Assembly: GCA_015055785.1 (NCBI GenBank)
Contig: SVHQ01000006.1
Coordinates: 1 to 27,973 of the forward strand
From: Clostridiales bacterium
GTDB taxonomy: Bacteria; Bacillota_A; Clostridia; Christensenellales; Borkfalkiaceae
Reading direction: 5' to 3'
DNA: 27,973 bases
The notes beneath the pieces were generated by a model that was not told the DNA's origin, made no database searches, and saw only the letters and a list, made by a program, of their open reading frames with translations. Shown here piece by piece: positions 15,638-24,173 of this stretch; within the stretch, counting starts at the first letter, position 1, and each line of letters starts with the position of its first letter. The translations under genes and the position numbers were made by a program.

Positions 15638-17839
15638 TCACGCAAACACTAATTCATCGTTTATTTTTTGAATAATTTGATCCAACTCTTCATTGCTTAC
15701 CATCCCTGCTGTTAAGGTTGTAAAAATATACAACGGGAACGAATACGCAACGTTTTTCAAGAAATCGTTTTCATCAATTTCTCTTCCCTTAAATCTTAAA
15801 TGATAGCTTGCATCATCCAAAGCCGCTTTCGTGATAAATTTAGAAAGGTATTTCGCAATCAATTCAGGACCATTGCCTACCTTTATCAACTCGCCTACCT
15901 TGGTATAACGCGTACATCTAAATTTTTGAGCAATATCCACGCTCGTTTCCCACAGCACAGTTTCAGCGTCCTTACGAACAGAAACGATGTACTTCCCTGC
16001 GTGCAAAGCGTATTCTTTTGCCATAGCGTCGTATCTTTCAAAACATTCCGAATCCAAAAGAATTTCCACTGTTTTGCTTTCATTAACGTTCATAGCAACT
16101 TTTGCAAAGCCTGCTAAGGTATACGTGTCGTCCATTTCGTGTTGCAAATATACCTGCACAACTTCTTTCCCTGCACACTGACCAATATTTCTCAGCGTAA
16201 CGTTTACGGAAAATTCTGTGCCGTTTTCCACCGTCGGCTTCACTTCCACTTTATCGTAAGCAAATTTTGTGTAGCTCAACCCATATCCAAAAGGATAACA
16301 GGTCTTTACGCCGTTCGCATTATAATACTTATACCCTACCTTTTCCCCTTCTTTATAACGGACTTTATTTTGCCAGTCCACATAATAATCCTTAGGGAAA
16401 TAATCGGATAATTTGAAAGGGAAGGATTCAGACAAACGTCCGCTTGGATTCACATCCCCAAAAAGAACATCGCAACAAGACTCGGCATACGCTTCGCCTG
16501 CATACCAACATTCTACAATGGCAGATGCAATGCGTTGCACCTGACCAAGCTCTACCGTAGCACCGTTCGTCAAAACGACGATAATTTTTTTGTTGCTTGC
16601 GGATAATTTATCCAAAAGCGCTAACTGATTTTCCGGCAACGACAGTTTTTTTCTATCGTACCCTTCCGATTCCGCAAAAGAAGGCAATCCGGCGAAAAAC
16701 AAAATGGTATCGCCTTGTTTCACCATTTCCAACGCTTCGCCTTCCAAAAGTAAATTACGCTCTTCATTCTTCACGGAATAGCCTGCGGCATAAGGCAATT
16801 CATGCCCCATACGCGCGCACAATTCTTGATAGGGCGTAACAACCGATACGTTTTCAATTTCCGCACAACCGCCGCCTTGAATACAAGGATTGCCAGCCAA
16901 ACCGCCCACGATAACAATACGCTCTTTTTGAGAAAGCGGTAACGTTTGATTATCGTTTTTCAATAAAACAATACTTTCTGCTGCAAGCTTTCGAAGCAAT
17001 TTTTTGTCGTTTTCCTTGATGCGTTTTTCTTGTTGACATTTTTCCAATGCCGACAAGACGTAATCCAACGCTCTTCCCAAATCTTCTTCCGAAATCAAGC
17101 CTTTATCCATGGCGTCTTGTACTTCTTTCCAAGAAGTATCTTCATCGCCTGGCATATTGATGTCTACGCCTGCTTTCAAGGATTTCCAACGATAGTTTAC
17201 ACCGCCCCAATCGGAAATAACAACCCCTTTGAAGCCCAACAGCTTTCTTAAAACGTATTTAAGCAAGTGTTCGTTTTGGGACACAAATTCCCCGTTCAAA
17301 TTGTTATAAGACGTCATTAAAAAATCGGGTTTCGACTTTTTAAGCAACACCTTAAACACTCTCACGTATGTATCCATAACGACATCTTCATCCGCATAAA
17401 CCTGTTGTGTGAAACGATTGGTTTCTTGATTATAACAACAATAATGCTTTACGCAAGCGGACGCGCCCGTACTTTGCAGTCCGTTGATATAGGCAGCGCC
17501 CAACGTCCCTGCAAGATACGCATCTTCGGAAATATACTCAAAATTGCGTCCGCATAAGGGATTGCGTTTTATATTGACGCTTGGGCCAAGCAAAACGTCA
17601 ACCCCTTCTGCATTACAGTCATAACCAATAGCTTCGCCCATTTCATAAAGCAACGCAGGATCCCAACTGCTGGAAACAAGGCTCATATTTGGATAACAAA
17701 CTCCCCGTTTCCTTACACCGTGCGGACCGTCGCTCATAACGAAATACCGCCAATTTTGTTTTTGCGCTACAATTTCGCCGCTCTTTCCGTTGAGCAATTT
17801 AATTTTTTCTTCTATTGATAATTTTTCTTTACTTAACAT
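15638..17839 (-). CDS. GH3 beta-glycosidase
   Basis: The 733-residue protein shows the complete GH3 arrangement. It has an N-terminal TIM barrel with KH at 131-132 and the nucleophile D210 in VVISDWGGVNYR, then an alpha/beta sandwich with the acid/base region FAESEGYDRKKLSLP (E392 the likely acid). A C-terminal fibronectin-III-like domain follows (YPFGYGLSYTKFAY through LHAGKYIVSVRKD). A further 90 residues at the end are extra to the core. Most such proteins are beta-glucosidases, but xylosidase and hexosaminidase activities occur in the family; the SDWGG form favours the glucosidase-type branch. No signal peptide. There is only 5 bp between this start and the stop of the upstream DUF4838 gene and no good ribosome site, which suggests translational coupling. 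Confidence 0.9.
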   Translation of the reverse strand: MLSKEKLSIEEKIKLLNGKSGEIVAQKQNWRYFVMSDGPHGVRKRGVCYPNMSLVSSSWDPALLYEMGEAIGYDCNAEGVDVLLGPSVNIKRNPLCGRNFEYISEDAYLAGTLGAAYINGLQSTGASACVKHYCCYNQETNRFTQQVYADEDVVMDTYVRVFKVLLKKSKPDFLMTSYNNLNGEFVSQNEHLLKYVLRKLLGFKGVVISDWGGVNYRWKSLKAGVDINMPGDEDTSWKEVQDAMDKGLISEEDLGRALDYVLSALEKCQQEKRIKENDKKLLRKLAAESIVLLKNDNQTLPLSQKERIVIVGGLAGNPCIQGGGCAEIENVSVVTPYQELCARMGHELPYAAGYSVKNEERNLLLEGEALEMVKQGDTILFFAGLPSFAESEGYDRKKLSLPENQLALLDKLSASNKKIIVVLTNGATVELGQVQRIASAIVECWYAGEAYAESCCDVLFGDVNPSGRLSESFPFKLSDYFPKDYYVDWQNKVRYKEGEKVGYKYYNANGVKTCYPFGYGLSYTKFAYDKVEVKPTVENGTEFSVNVTLRNIGQCAGKEVVQVYLQHEMDDTYTLAGFAKVAMNVNESKTVEILLDSECFERYDAMAKEYALHAGKYIVSVRKDAETVLWETSVDIAQKFRCTRYTKVGELIKVGNGPELIAKYLSKFITKAALDDASYHLRFKGREIDENDFLKNVAYSFPLYIFTTLTAGMVSNEELDQIIQKINDELVFA

Positions 17840-17844
17840 AATAA

Positions 17845-19923
17845 TTACGAAATGCCTAATGCGCCTTTATACGAAACAAGCAACGTTAATTCCGACAAAG
17901 ATACTACCCCAACGTATTCAGCGTTTCTAATAACTTCTGCCGCATATGCAAGGTGACCGCCTGAATAGTATTTAGAATAATTCTGCAAAATCATAAATTG
18001 AGGCGTAATGAGCGCGGACGTCAAGTGTTTGTTATACATCGCACGCGTTGCACCCGAAATCGATTCGTCCGCCTCGTTTTCCGCGAGCGCTTCCTTCATA
18101 AGATTTTCGCATTTTTCCAACATAGCAATGGGGAAATATTCCGCATTATAGAGCGTCGAACCGTCATCATCTCTAAACGGCATCCAGAAATCAGGTTCTT
18201 CTGCTTGCAACAATGCAAAATGATCATCAAACACTTGCATCATTTCCGCTACCTTTTTGCTACCCTTTTCGCCGAAATAATGATATAAGAACTCATCAAT
18301 CAACGGTTGCACTTTGATTTCAGGATCCCAAAGCAATTTTGCCGCAACGTACGTATGCATATCTGCTTGCCAACTGCCAAAACCGTGATAGTTATCTTGC
18401 ATCATCATATAACGCACGCCCGAATCACGATAATATTTCAAATTATTCGACCATTGACGCATACTGGGATAGTAGTGTAAATAGTTACCGAAGTTGGTTT
18501 CGTACGTCCACACCATAAAGTTATCACAGATCGCTCTCCATTGTTCAAAATATTCACTGCTGCCTGCGGGTTGATTTTCATCGTATGCAGGATAATACAT
18601 ATCCAAACCAATCGCAGCGTAACGAATAGATACGTTTTTTCTAGGAATAACCGATTCGTGCACTTCAACGTAGCCGCCCTTGCCGTCAGGTTTTACGGGT
18701 GCTTCCACCGTATGCAAATATGCCCAGGTTGCAATCGTAATTTCTCTATCTATCCCATTTTCCTTTGTCCACTTGTTGATTTCATCCGACAAAACGTTTA
18801 CAAAACGAATTAAAATACCCGATTGTCCGCCATAAAGCGCTGCCGCTTCTTCCGAACGAGGCGATTGGTCATACACAGCCCAGTCGTTATGTCCAAAGAA
18901 GAACACCGATGCACTGGGATCGTCAAGAATGAATTTTTTTAAGGATTCCAACGCGACCTTCGCCACGCTGACATCCATCGTTTCATCCAATTTACCATCG
19001 TCTGTAATACCATTCGTCAAGTTTAATTGACAAATCGTACCTGCTGCGTCTCGAATTGTATTGCCGTTTTTATCCACAGCATAAAATTCAGGATGTGTTT
19101 CATACCATTCCGCAGGATTTACCCAATAGAACGAATTATGAATGGTGTTGAACCACGGATACCCAGGCAACATATCGTGCAAGTTTTGATACTCGTTTTC
19201 GTCAACCGACGTAAACCAATCGGTTCTTCCGCCGTACATATCGCCAATAGTTCTTTCAGGTGCATTGAAACGCAAACGCGCATACAACTTATCATACGTT
19301 CTCATCGAGTCGGAGAACAAGTTTCTATATGCAAATGCGGGTGCGTCCACAACGTCCATACTATACAAAGGCAAATCTTCCACTTCGGGAATATGCGTTA
19401 TTTCATTAGAAATGAAACGGATACCAAGCATTCTTTCCAAGAAATCGTATACACCATAAAGAATACCGCGGTCGTTTGCGCCCGTGATGTAGAGATTTTT
19501 CCCTACCGTTTTCATAATAAAGCCGTCTTGGTTGAGTTCTTCCGCATCTACTTCAATCCCTGCTTTTTCCAAAAGAGTGGTGTTGCCGATTGAAATATAT
19601 CTTGCATTTTCGTCATAAGAAACCTTCGTATCCACCGTTGAATTTAATGCAGCCGACGTGGATTTGTTAATGAATTGCACCAATTCAGATGCAGCATACT
19701 GTTCAGCCGAGCTGGCTTGTGCGGAATACACAATCGTATATTCCGACACGCCGTCTTCTACAATCATATCTACAACCGTTGACGTATCAATGTTATCGTC
19801 CTTTTCCGTTTCCTCAATAGCCGGAAGGGAAGATCCTTGATTGCCAAAGAAATTGCAGCCTGCAAATGAAAACAGAGAAATAATACTTAATAATAAAGCT
19901 ATATTTTTGATACTTTTCTTCAT
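17845..19923 (-). CDS. DUF4838-type surface lipoprotein (GH20/GH67-like architecture)
   Basis: The 692-residue protein has a lipoprotein leader (ISLFSFAGC, C23) and an acidic Ser/Thr-rich spacer. A small alpha/beta domain (about 60-170) resembles the non-catalytic N-domain of GH20/GH67 enzymes: YTIVYSAQASSAEQYAASELVQFI and TGANDRGILYGVYDFLERMLGIRFI. The remaining region fits DUF4838, probably a TIM barrel, with strand-like motifs SVFFFGHNDWAVYD, ITIATWAYLHTVEAP, NFMVWTYETNFGNYLHYYP and GVRYMMMQDNYHGFGSWQADMHTYVAAKLLWDP. No catalytic pair can be named with certainty; D and H in FFGHNDWAVYD and E in WTYETNF are candidates. The ribosome site is GAGGTGA. It follows the 1155-residue secreted protein with a 1-base gap. 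It is probably a surface-anchored glycan-binding or glycan-cleaving protein and the only candidate extracellular enzyme in the window. Confidence 0.75.
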   Translation of the reverse strand: MKKSIKNIALLLSIISLFSFAGCNFFGNQGSSLPAIEETEKDDNIDTSTVVDMIVEDGVSEYTIVYSAQASSAEQYAASELVQFINKSTSAALNSTVDTKVSYDENARYISIGNTTLLEKAGIEVDAEELNQDGFIMKTVGKNLYITGANDRGILYGVYDFLERMLGIRFISNEITHIPEVEDLPLYSMDVVDAPAFAYRNLFSDSMRTYDKLYARLRFNAPERTIGDMYGGRTDWFTSVDENEYQNLHDMLPGYPWFNTIHNSFYWVNPAEWYETHPEFYAVDKNGNTIRDAAGTICQLNLTNGITDDGKLDETMDVSVAKVALESLKKFILDDPSASVFFFGHNDWAVYDQSPRSEEAAALYGGQSGILIRFVNVLSDEINKWTKENGIDREITIATWAYLHTVEAPVKPDGKGGYVEVHESVIPRKNVSIRYAAIGLDMYYPAYDENQPAGSSEYFEQWRAICDNFMVWTYETNFGNYLHYYPSMRQWSNNLKYYRDSGVRYMMMQDNYHGFGSWQADMHTYVAAKLLWDPEIKVQPLIDEFLYHYFGEKGSKKVAEMMQVFDDHFALLQAEEPDFWMPFRDDDGSTLYNAEYFPIAMLEKCENLMKEALAENEADESISGATRAMYNKHLTSALITPQFMILQNYSKYYSGGHLAYAAEVIRNAEYVGVVSLSELTLLVSYKGALGIS

Positions 19924-19924
19924 C

Positions 19925-22900
19925 TTATTTCACCTCGATATAGTAGATTGCTCTCGTTTGGTTGCCGCTTGCATCGATTGCAAGGTAAACAACCTTATAC
20001 GTACCTTTATAGGTGAAACGATAGCTATCGCCTGCACTTACAATCGTATTTCGATATTGAGGATCGTAAATCAAAATCTTCAACGTTTCCTTTGCATCGT
20101 AATTATCCGTTGCCGTAGCGCCCACTACCGTCATCACGTCGCCAAGAAGGGCTTCCGTAATCATCGCGCCGTTGAGCGAAATGCTGGGAGGCGTTTCATC
20201 TTTGATTTCAAGGAATACGGTCTTCGTTGTTTTTTGTACGAATGCGGTGTCAAACGTTTCGTAAATAATCGTATAAGTACCATATTGATTAGGAACGAAC
20301 GTGAACGTTTCATTCAATACCTGCTGTGCACAAATGACACTTCCGTCCGGCGCAACCACCATCGTGCGAACGTTATATGCGCCTTGAAGAATATCATATG
20401 CTTTCGTAGGTTCTACGTTATACGCAACGCCATACGCGCCTTGTACGGTTTCCTTATCCATAGGAACACTAATCACGGGTTGAACGGAATCTCTGCCCGT
20501 CAACAAATAGGTCGTAAAGCTTTCGTTCGATACCGCTACAAGACGAACGGTGCTGTTTTTCGTTACACCGCTGACAAGCACTTTTACGTACACAGCTTCA
20601 CTCGTAAAGCCTTGGAATACATCCCCATTCACGCTTTCCGTAATATTGAAAATCACTTTGGACGTTACGTCTTCTTTGATAACCAATCTATCCGCTTCAT
20701 AGAAGAACGTGAAAGGTACGCCAGCCGAAAGCGAACCGCTGAGCAAGTAGTAATCCCCCTTGCCGTTCAGCTGAATTCTTACCTTCGAACGATCGTATTC
20801 CGTAACACGGATAAATAAGGAAATATCCGAATTTGCCGAGTCGGTCAAATAGATATCCATATGGCTAAACGCACACGTAGGCGTTGCGAAATTCAACTTC
20901 AAATAGTTATGAGAAACTGCATTCACAAGTTCAAAATAACCATCTTTTTCAAAAGTGAAATGTACTTCGTCTCTAAATCTACCGCCCGCCGAATACTTCC
21001 CATCCGTTTCGATAATATCATTTAGATTTTCGTAAACGTTAATCGTATAGGAATATTCTTCCGTCTTTCCTGCACAGCTTACTTCATAACGAACATTTAA
21101 TACGTCATCAGTGTTTTCAACTTTATAGGAATTACCGCTTAATTGTACGCCGTTCACAAAAATCTTTTGCGTAGGTACATTGTCGCCTTTTCCGTTGAAA
21201 TCATAAACCGTTGCATCTTCAAAAACAATCGTTCTTCCCTTAGGAACCGAGCCGTATCGTTCTTCCACTGTAATACGCATTTCATCCACCGAAACAGGAA
21301 TGATCAACGTTTCTTGCTTTTGTTGGCCAAGCCAATCCACAACGGTAACGTTCAATTGAATTTCACCGACTTTGTCGATATAAATCTTGCCTTTTGCATC
21401 GGGAACAACCACTTGGCCGTTATAAACAACTTCCGTCGAGATAGCAATTTTACCCGACATACCGCTTACGAGAATTTCAGGAACTTCAAAATATTTACCC
21501 GTAATAGGCGTGTTATAATTCGCTGTTTTTATCGCTACGGTAGGTTGACTTTCATAAACGGTAAAGGAAAGCGTTTCTTTCGCTACGTTTCCTTTTCTAT
21601 CTTCAGTTGAATACTTAATGGTGTAGTCGCCTGCCTGCATAGGAATAAATTCCTCACCGTTATATGCCACAGCGCTGTCATTCAAGAAAATTTCAACGTT
21701 TACAGGTATTTCGCCGGATACCACGTCATTGGCACGCGCCGCAGGAATTTTATAAGGCGTACCGACCAAGCCGTACGGCATCTTTGTTTTATAATCCGCA
21801 TCCACATCCAAAATGAGTGCAGGCGCAACCGTATCACTAATGGAAACACCCGAAACGCTTTGCCCAGCAACTTCCGTTACGATAATAGAGGCACTTTCAC
21901 CTGTAAGCGTACCGAATTTAATCGTCATATACACTTCGCCCGTTGTAAAGCCATTCCAAACGTAATCCGAGCCACCGCACCAAACGGGATTATCAAAATC
22001 CATCAGCGTATATCTGCCTTCCCCTTCAGACGTCAAGTCAAGCACCATTTGACGTTGAGGATAATCCATCGTGAAGGAATAAATTTCCAAACCGCCCGTT
22101 GTGTTTTTCATTTGCATGGAATAATGATTTCTCATAATCCCTGCAAAGAAATATTCATCACCAATCTTTACAGGTCCGTTTACGCCCGTCAACACCCAAT
22201 TTTCGTTATCAAACGCATAGTATCTAACGCCATTGAATGCGGAAACGTAGGTAAGATTATCATGGAAAGGCGAGCACTTAAACTGGATGCCCACGCTGTT
22301 ATCCTTGTCGTGAACGTCAGTGAGAATAATCTGCAAATCGTTTGCATACCCAATATCCCCCGCAACGTACGGGAAGAAGGAAAGCAAATTCGTGCTTCTT
22401 GAAATCGTGTTCAAGTCAATAACGTTTGCAAACGTGTACGTCGCACCAGAAGACGATGCTTGCAGGAATACGCCATTGCCGTCACGCAAACAAATTTCAG
22501 GAAGTTCCATTTCCGCTACGGGGTCTTTTGCAAGCGCCGCAACTTCAAATAAGTCAGTTGTGAAAATATCACAAGGCACATCATATTGTTCCATCAACGT
22601 TTGCCCGCCGATTTGCACCGTCACGATGTAGGAATACGTGCCCGTTTCATTCGCTACGAACGAACCCGACGAGAAATCAACCGCTCTGCTAGAAGGCGTA
22701 TAGATTTCCACGTTTGCTTCCACGCGTTCTGCACCGTTATACGCGTACACGGTACCCACTTCTATCGTTTTTCCAAGCGAAATGCTCTTAGGGGGAATGT
22801 ACGCAATTACGGGCGCATCTACAACTTCTATATAGTTCACAGAAGTAGAAATATACCCAAAAATATCTTCATAAGAATAGATGATGGCGTAGTCACCTGC

Positions 22901-23392
22901 TTTTTCAAAGCAATATTCTTCTTGTTCACCATCCGTCAAAACATCAATAATTTGATTATTGTATTCTACGTAAATATTATAGGGAATTTTTTGTTTTACT
23001 GCGGAAGATACGTTCGCTGTAGGCAAAGAAATAATTTCCCCTGTTTTATATTCGTTTTCAAAGGAAAATTCATAATCATACGTCGTTGCAGGTACTTTTG
23101 CAAATACACGCAACGTTAAAATCGTACCGCCGTTGCGAATGGTGTAATCCCCTTCTCTCATGGGCGTAAACGTACCATTATCCGTCGTGATTACATTCCC
23201 CAAAGGGTCTTTTACCGTCATATACGAAGAGTAATTTTCAATGGTATATGCACGATATGCCAAAGCATAATCATAAGGTTCATCCGTTGCGGCATACGCC
23301 GTTTTTGCCTGAACGTTCGTCAACGCAAAACCGCCCAATACAGCCAAACACGAACAAAGGAATAACTTATTGATAATCTTCTTTTTCATCAT
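19925..23392 (-). CDS. Large secreted multi-domain Ig-like/LamG-like surface protein
   Basis: The 1155-residue protein has a Sec signal peptide with a TAYA cleavage site (after residue 34). After this come Ig-like beta modules, each ending in a GDYTIxY...D..GN-type motif (about 35-100, 100-190, 190-275). A beta-sandwich module resembling LamG/concanavalin-like lectins follows (about 280-515), then Ig-like modules (515-615, 615-700, 700-790), a second shorter LamG-like module (800-950) and two final Ig-like modules ending IYYIEVK. There is no LPXTG, SLH domain or transmembrane tail. Hence it is released, or held by binding another surface protein, perhaps the small anchored neighbour upstream. 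It is probably a glycan-binding scaffold. I do not recognise a named family for the full length. The start is ATG 23392 with AAGGAGG upstream; an in-frame ATG at 23440 would put charged residues before the signal peptide. Confidence 0.8.
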   Translation of the reverse strand: MMKKKIINKLFLCSCLAVLGGFALTNVQAKTAYAATDEPYDYALAYRAYTIENYSSYMTVKDPLGNVITTDNGTFTPMREGDYTIRNGGTILTLRVFAKVPATTYDYEFSFENEYKTGEIISLPTANVSSAVKQKIPYNIYVEYNNQIIDVLTDGEQEEYCFEKAGDYAIIYSYEDIFGYISTSVNYIEVVDAPVIAYIPPKSISLGKTIEVGTVYAYNGAERVEANVEIYTPSSRAVDFSSGSFVANETGTYSYIVTVQIGGQTLMEQYDVPCDIFTTDLFEVAALAKDPVAEMELPEICLRDGNGVFLQASSSGATYTFANVIDLNTISRSTNLLSFFPYVAGDIGYANDLQIILTDVHDKDNSVGIQFKCSPFHDNLTYVSAFNGVRYYAFDNENWVLTGVNGPVKIGDEYFFAGIMRNHYSMQMKNTTGGLEIYSFTMDYPQRQMVLDLTSEGEGRYTLMDFDNPVWCGGSDYVWNGFTTGEVYMTIKFGTLTGESASIIVTEVAGQSVSGVSISDTVAPALILDVDADYKTKMPYGLVGTPYKIPAARANDVVSGEIPVNVEIFLNDSAVAYNGEEFIPMQAGDYTIKYSTEDRKGNVAKETLSFTVYESQPTVAIKTANYNTPITGKYFEVPEILVSGMSGKIAISTEVVYNGQVVVPDAKGKIYIDKVGEIQLNVTVVDWLGQQKQETLIIPVSVDEMRITVEERYGSVPKGRTIVFEDATVYDFNGKGDNVPTQKIFVNGVQLSGNSYKVENTDDVLNVRYEVSCAGKTEEYSYTINVYENLNDIIETDGKYSAGGRFRDEVHFTFEKDGYFELVNAVSHNYLKLNFATPTCAFSHMDIYLTDSANSDISLFIRVTEYDRSKVRIQLNGKGDYYLLSGSLSAGVPFTFFYEADRLVIKEDVTSKVIFNITESVNGDVFQGFTSEAVYVKVLVSGVTKNSTVRLVAVSNESFTTYLLTGRDSVQPVISVPMDKETVQGAYGVAYNVEPTKAYDILQGAYNVRTMVVAPDGSVICAQQVLNETFTFVPNQYGTYTIIYETFDTAFVQKTTKTVFLEIKDETPPSISLNGAMITEALLGDVMTVVGATATDNYDAKETLKILIYDPQYRNTIVSAGDSYRFTYKGTYKVVYLAIDASGNQTRAIYYIEVK

Positions 23393-23393
23393 C

Positions 23394-24128
23394 TTATTTT
23401 TCCTCCTTGCGTTTTCTCGCCAAAAGCGCACCCGTTGCAAGCATAAGAGAACCCATCGTGCCTTCCGCTACCATACCCATACAACTTGTACTTCCAGAAG
23501 GTACTTCCTGCGTTGTGTTTCCGCTGCCCTTTGCTACGGTGAAATTATATACTTCTTTTGCAACGTTCCCGCCGCCGTCCGTCACCGTAATTTGCAACTT
23601 ATACGTACCTGTTTGAGAGAAGGTAATTGCATTGTTTTGAATGGAAGAAGTCATCACTTTACCATTACAAATCAACTGATAGCTTACTGTTGCCATAGAA
23701 GCGGTGTTATCTTTAATTTGCGGAATCAAAGACAAAGTATCCCCCACCGCATACGTTTCTTTCAATTTCAGAGTAAACGTAGGAGACGTGGTATCTTGGA
23801 CAATCAAAGTAGCGTATTCATAGGATTCAACACCATTTCTATTCACAAGATAGCGAAGAAGATATTCACCCATTTCTTCCGCAATAAAAGTATAAGCATT
23901 CAACATTGTAAGCGGCGTGGTGTAACCCGTGTCCGTTCCCTTAAAAACTTCCACTTGATAGGATTCCCCTTCGCCCATATGCAACAATGGCAACGTAACA
24001 CCGCTCTCTGCATATTCAACTGTATATGTATTTTCCTGAGCATAAGCCGTTTGCACGTTTTTTGCGAAAGGGAAGTAACATACTGCCGCCAACGCCAAAG
24101 CGCACAAGAACACTTTTCCCTGTTTCAT
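23394..24128 (-). CDS. Small secreted Ig-like protein with a Cys-containing C-terminal membrane anchor
   Basis: The 244-residue protein has a signal peptide (cleavage after QTAYA, residue 30). Two Ig-like beta modules follow (about 31-112 and 113-200, the latter with TGTYKLQITVTDGGGNVAKEVYNF). A Gly/Ser/Thr linker leads to a C-terminal tail of SCMG (C216), a hydrophobic helix (about 219-237) and RKRKEEK. The linker, Cys, helix and basic-end order resembles C-terminal sorting signals (LPXTG-like in layout but with Cys as the conserved-looking residue). I infer that it is a surface anchor, perhaps holding the 1155-residue protein, which has matching Ig modules and a near-identical leader end (TAYA). 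The two genes are separated by one base. The ribosome site is GAGGTGA. Function beyond surface attachment is unknown. Confidence 0.75.
   Translation of the reverse strand: MKQGKVFLCALALAAVCYFPFAKNVQTAYAQENTYTVEYAESGVTLPLLHMGEGESYQVEVFKGTDTGYTTPLTMLNAYTFIAEEMGEYLLRYLVNRNGVESYEYATLIVQDTTSPTFTLKLKETYAVGDTLSLIPQIKDNTASMATVSYQLICNGKVMTSSIQNNAITFSQTGTYKLQITVTDGGGNVAKEVYNFTVAKGSGNTTQEVPSGSTSCMGMVAEGTMGSLMLATGALLARKRKEEK
23402..23408 (-). promoter_or_regulatory. Ribosome binding site for the 1155-residue secreted protein
   Basis: AAGGAGG, 9 bases before ATG 23392. It lies within the last codons of the small Ig-like gene, fixing the start 48 bases inside the longest possible reading frame. Confidence 0.7.
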
Positions 24129-24173
24129 AAAATCACCTCATTTTCATATTTTAAGATTGGTTTACTACTTGCC

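Noticed and set aside
15638..17839. Possible frameshift or fusion at the extended C-terminus of the GH3 protein
   Set aside because: The last 90 residues are extra to the GH3 core, but the frame is continuous, the composition is normal and the stop is well placed before the next gene.
19027..19593. A 188-codon open frame on the plus strand
   Set aside because: Antisense to the well-supported DUF4838 gene; composition typical of a shadow frame.
19841..20818. A 325-codon open frame on the plus strand
   Set aside because: It lies opposite the 3' end of the 1155-residue protein gene and the DUF4838 leader. Its product is rich in Arg, His and Ile with no domain pattern, as expected for an antisense shadow. 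No ribosome site was evident.
23393..23440. Longer start for the 1155-residue secreted protein
   Set aside because: It would add 16 mostly charged residues before a clean signal peptide, and AAGGAGG fits ATG 23392.
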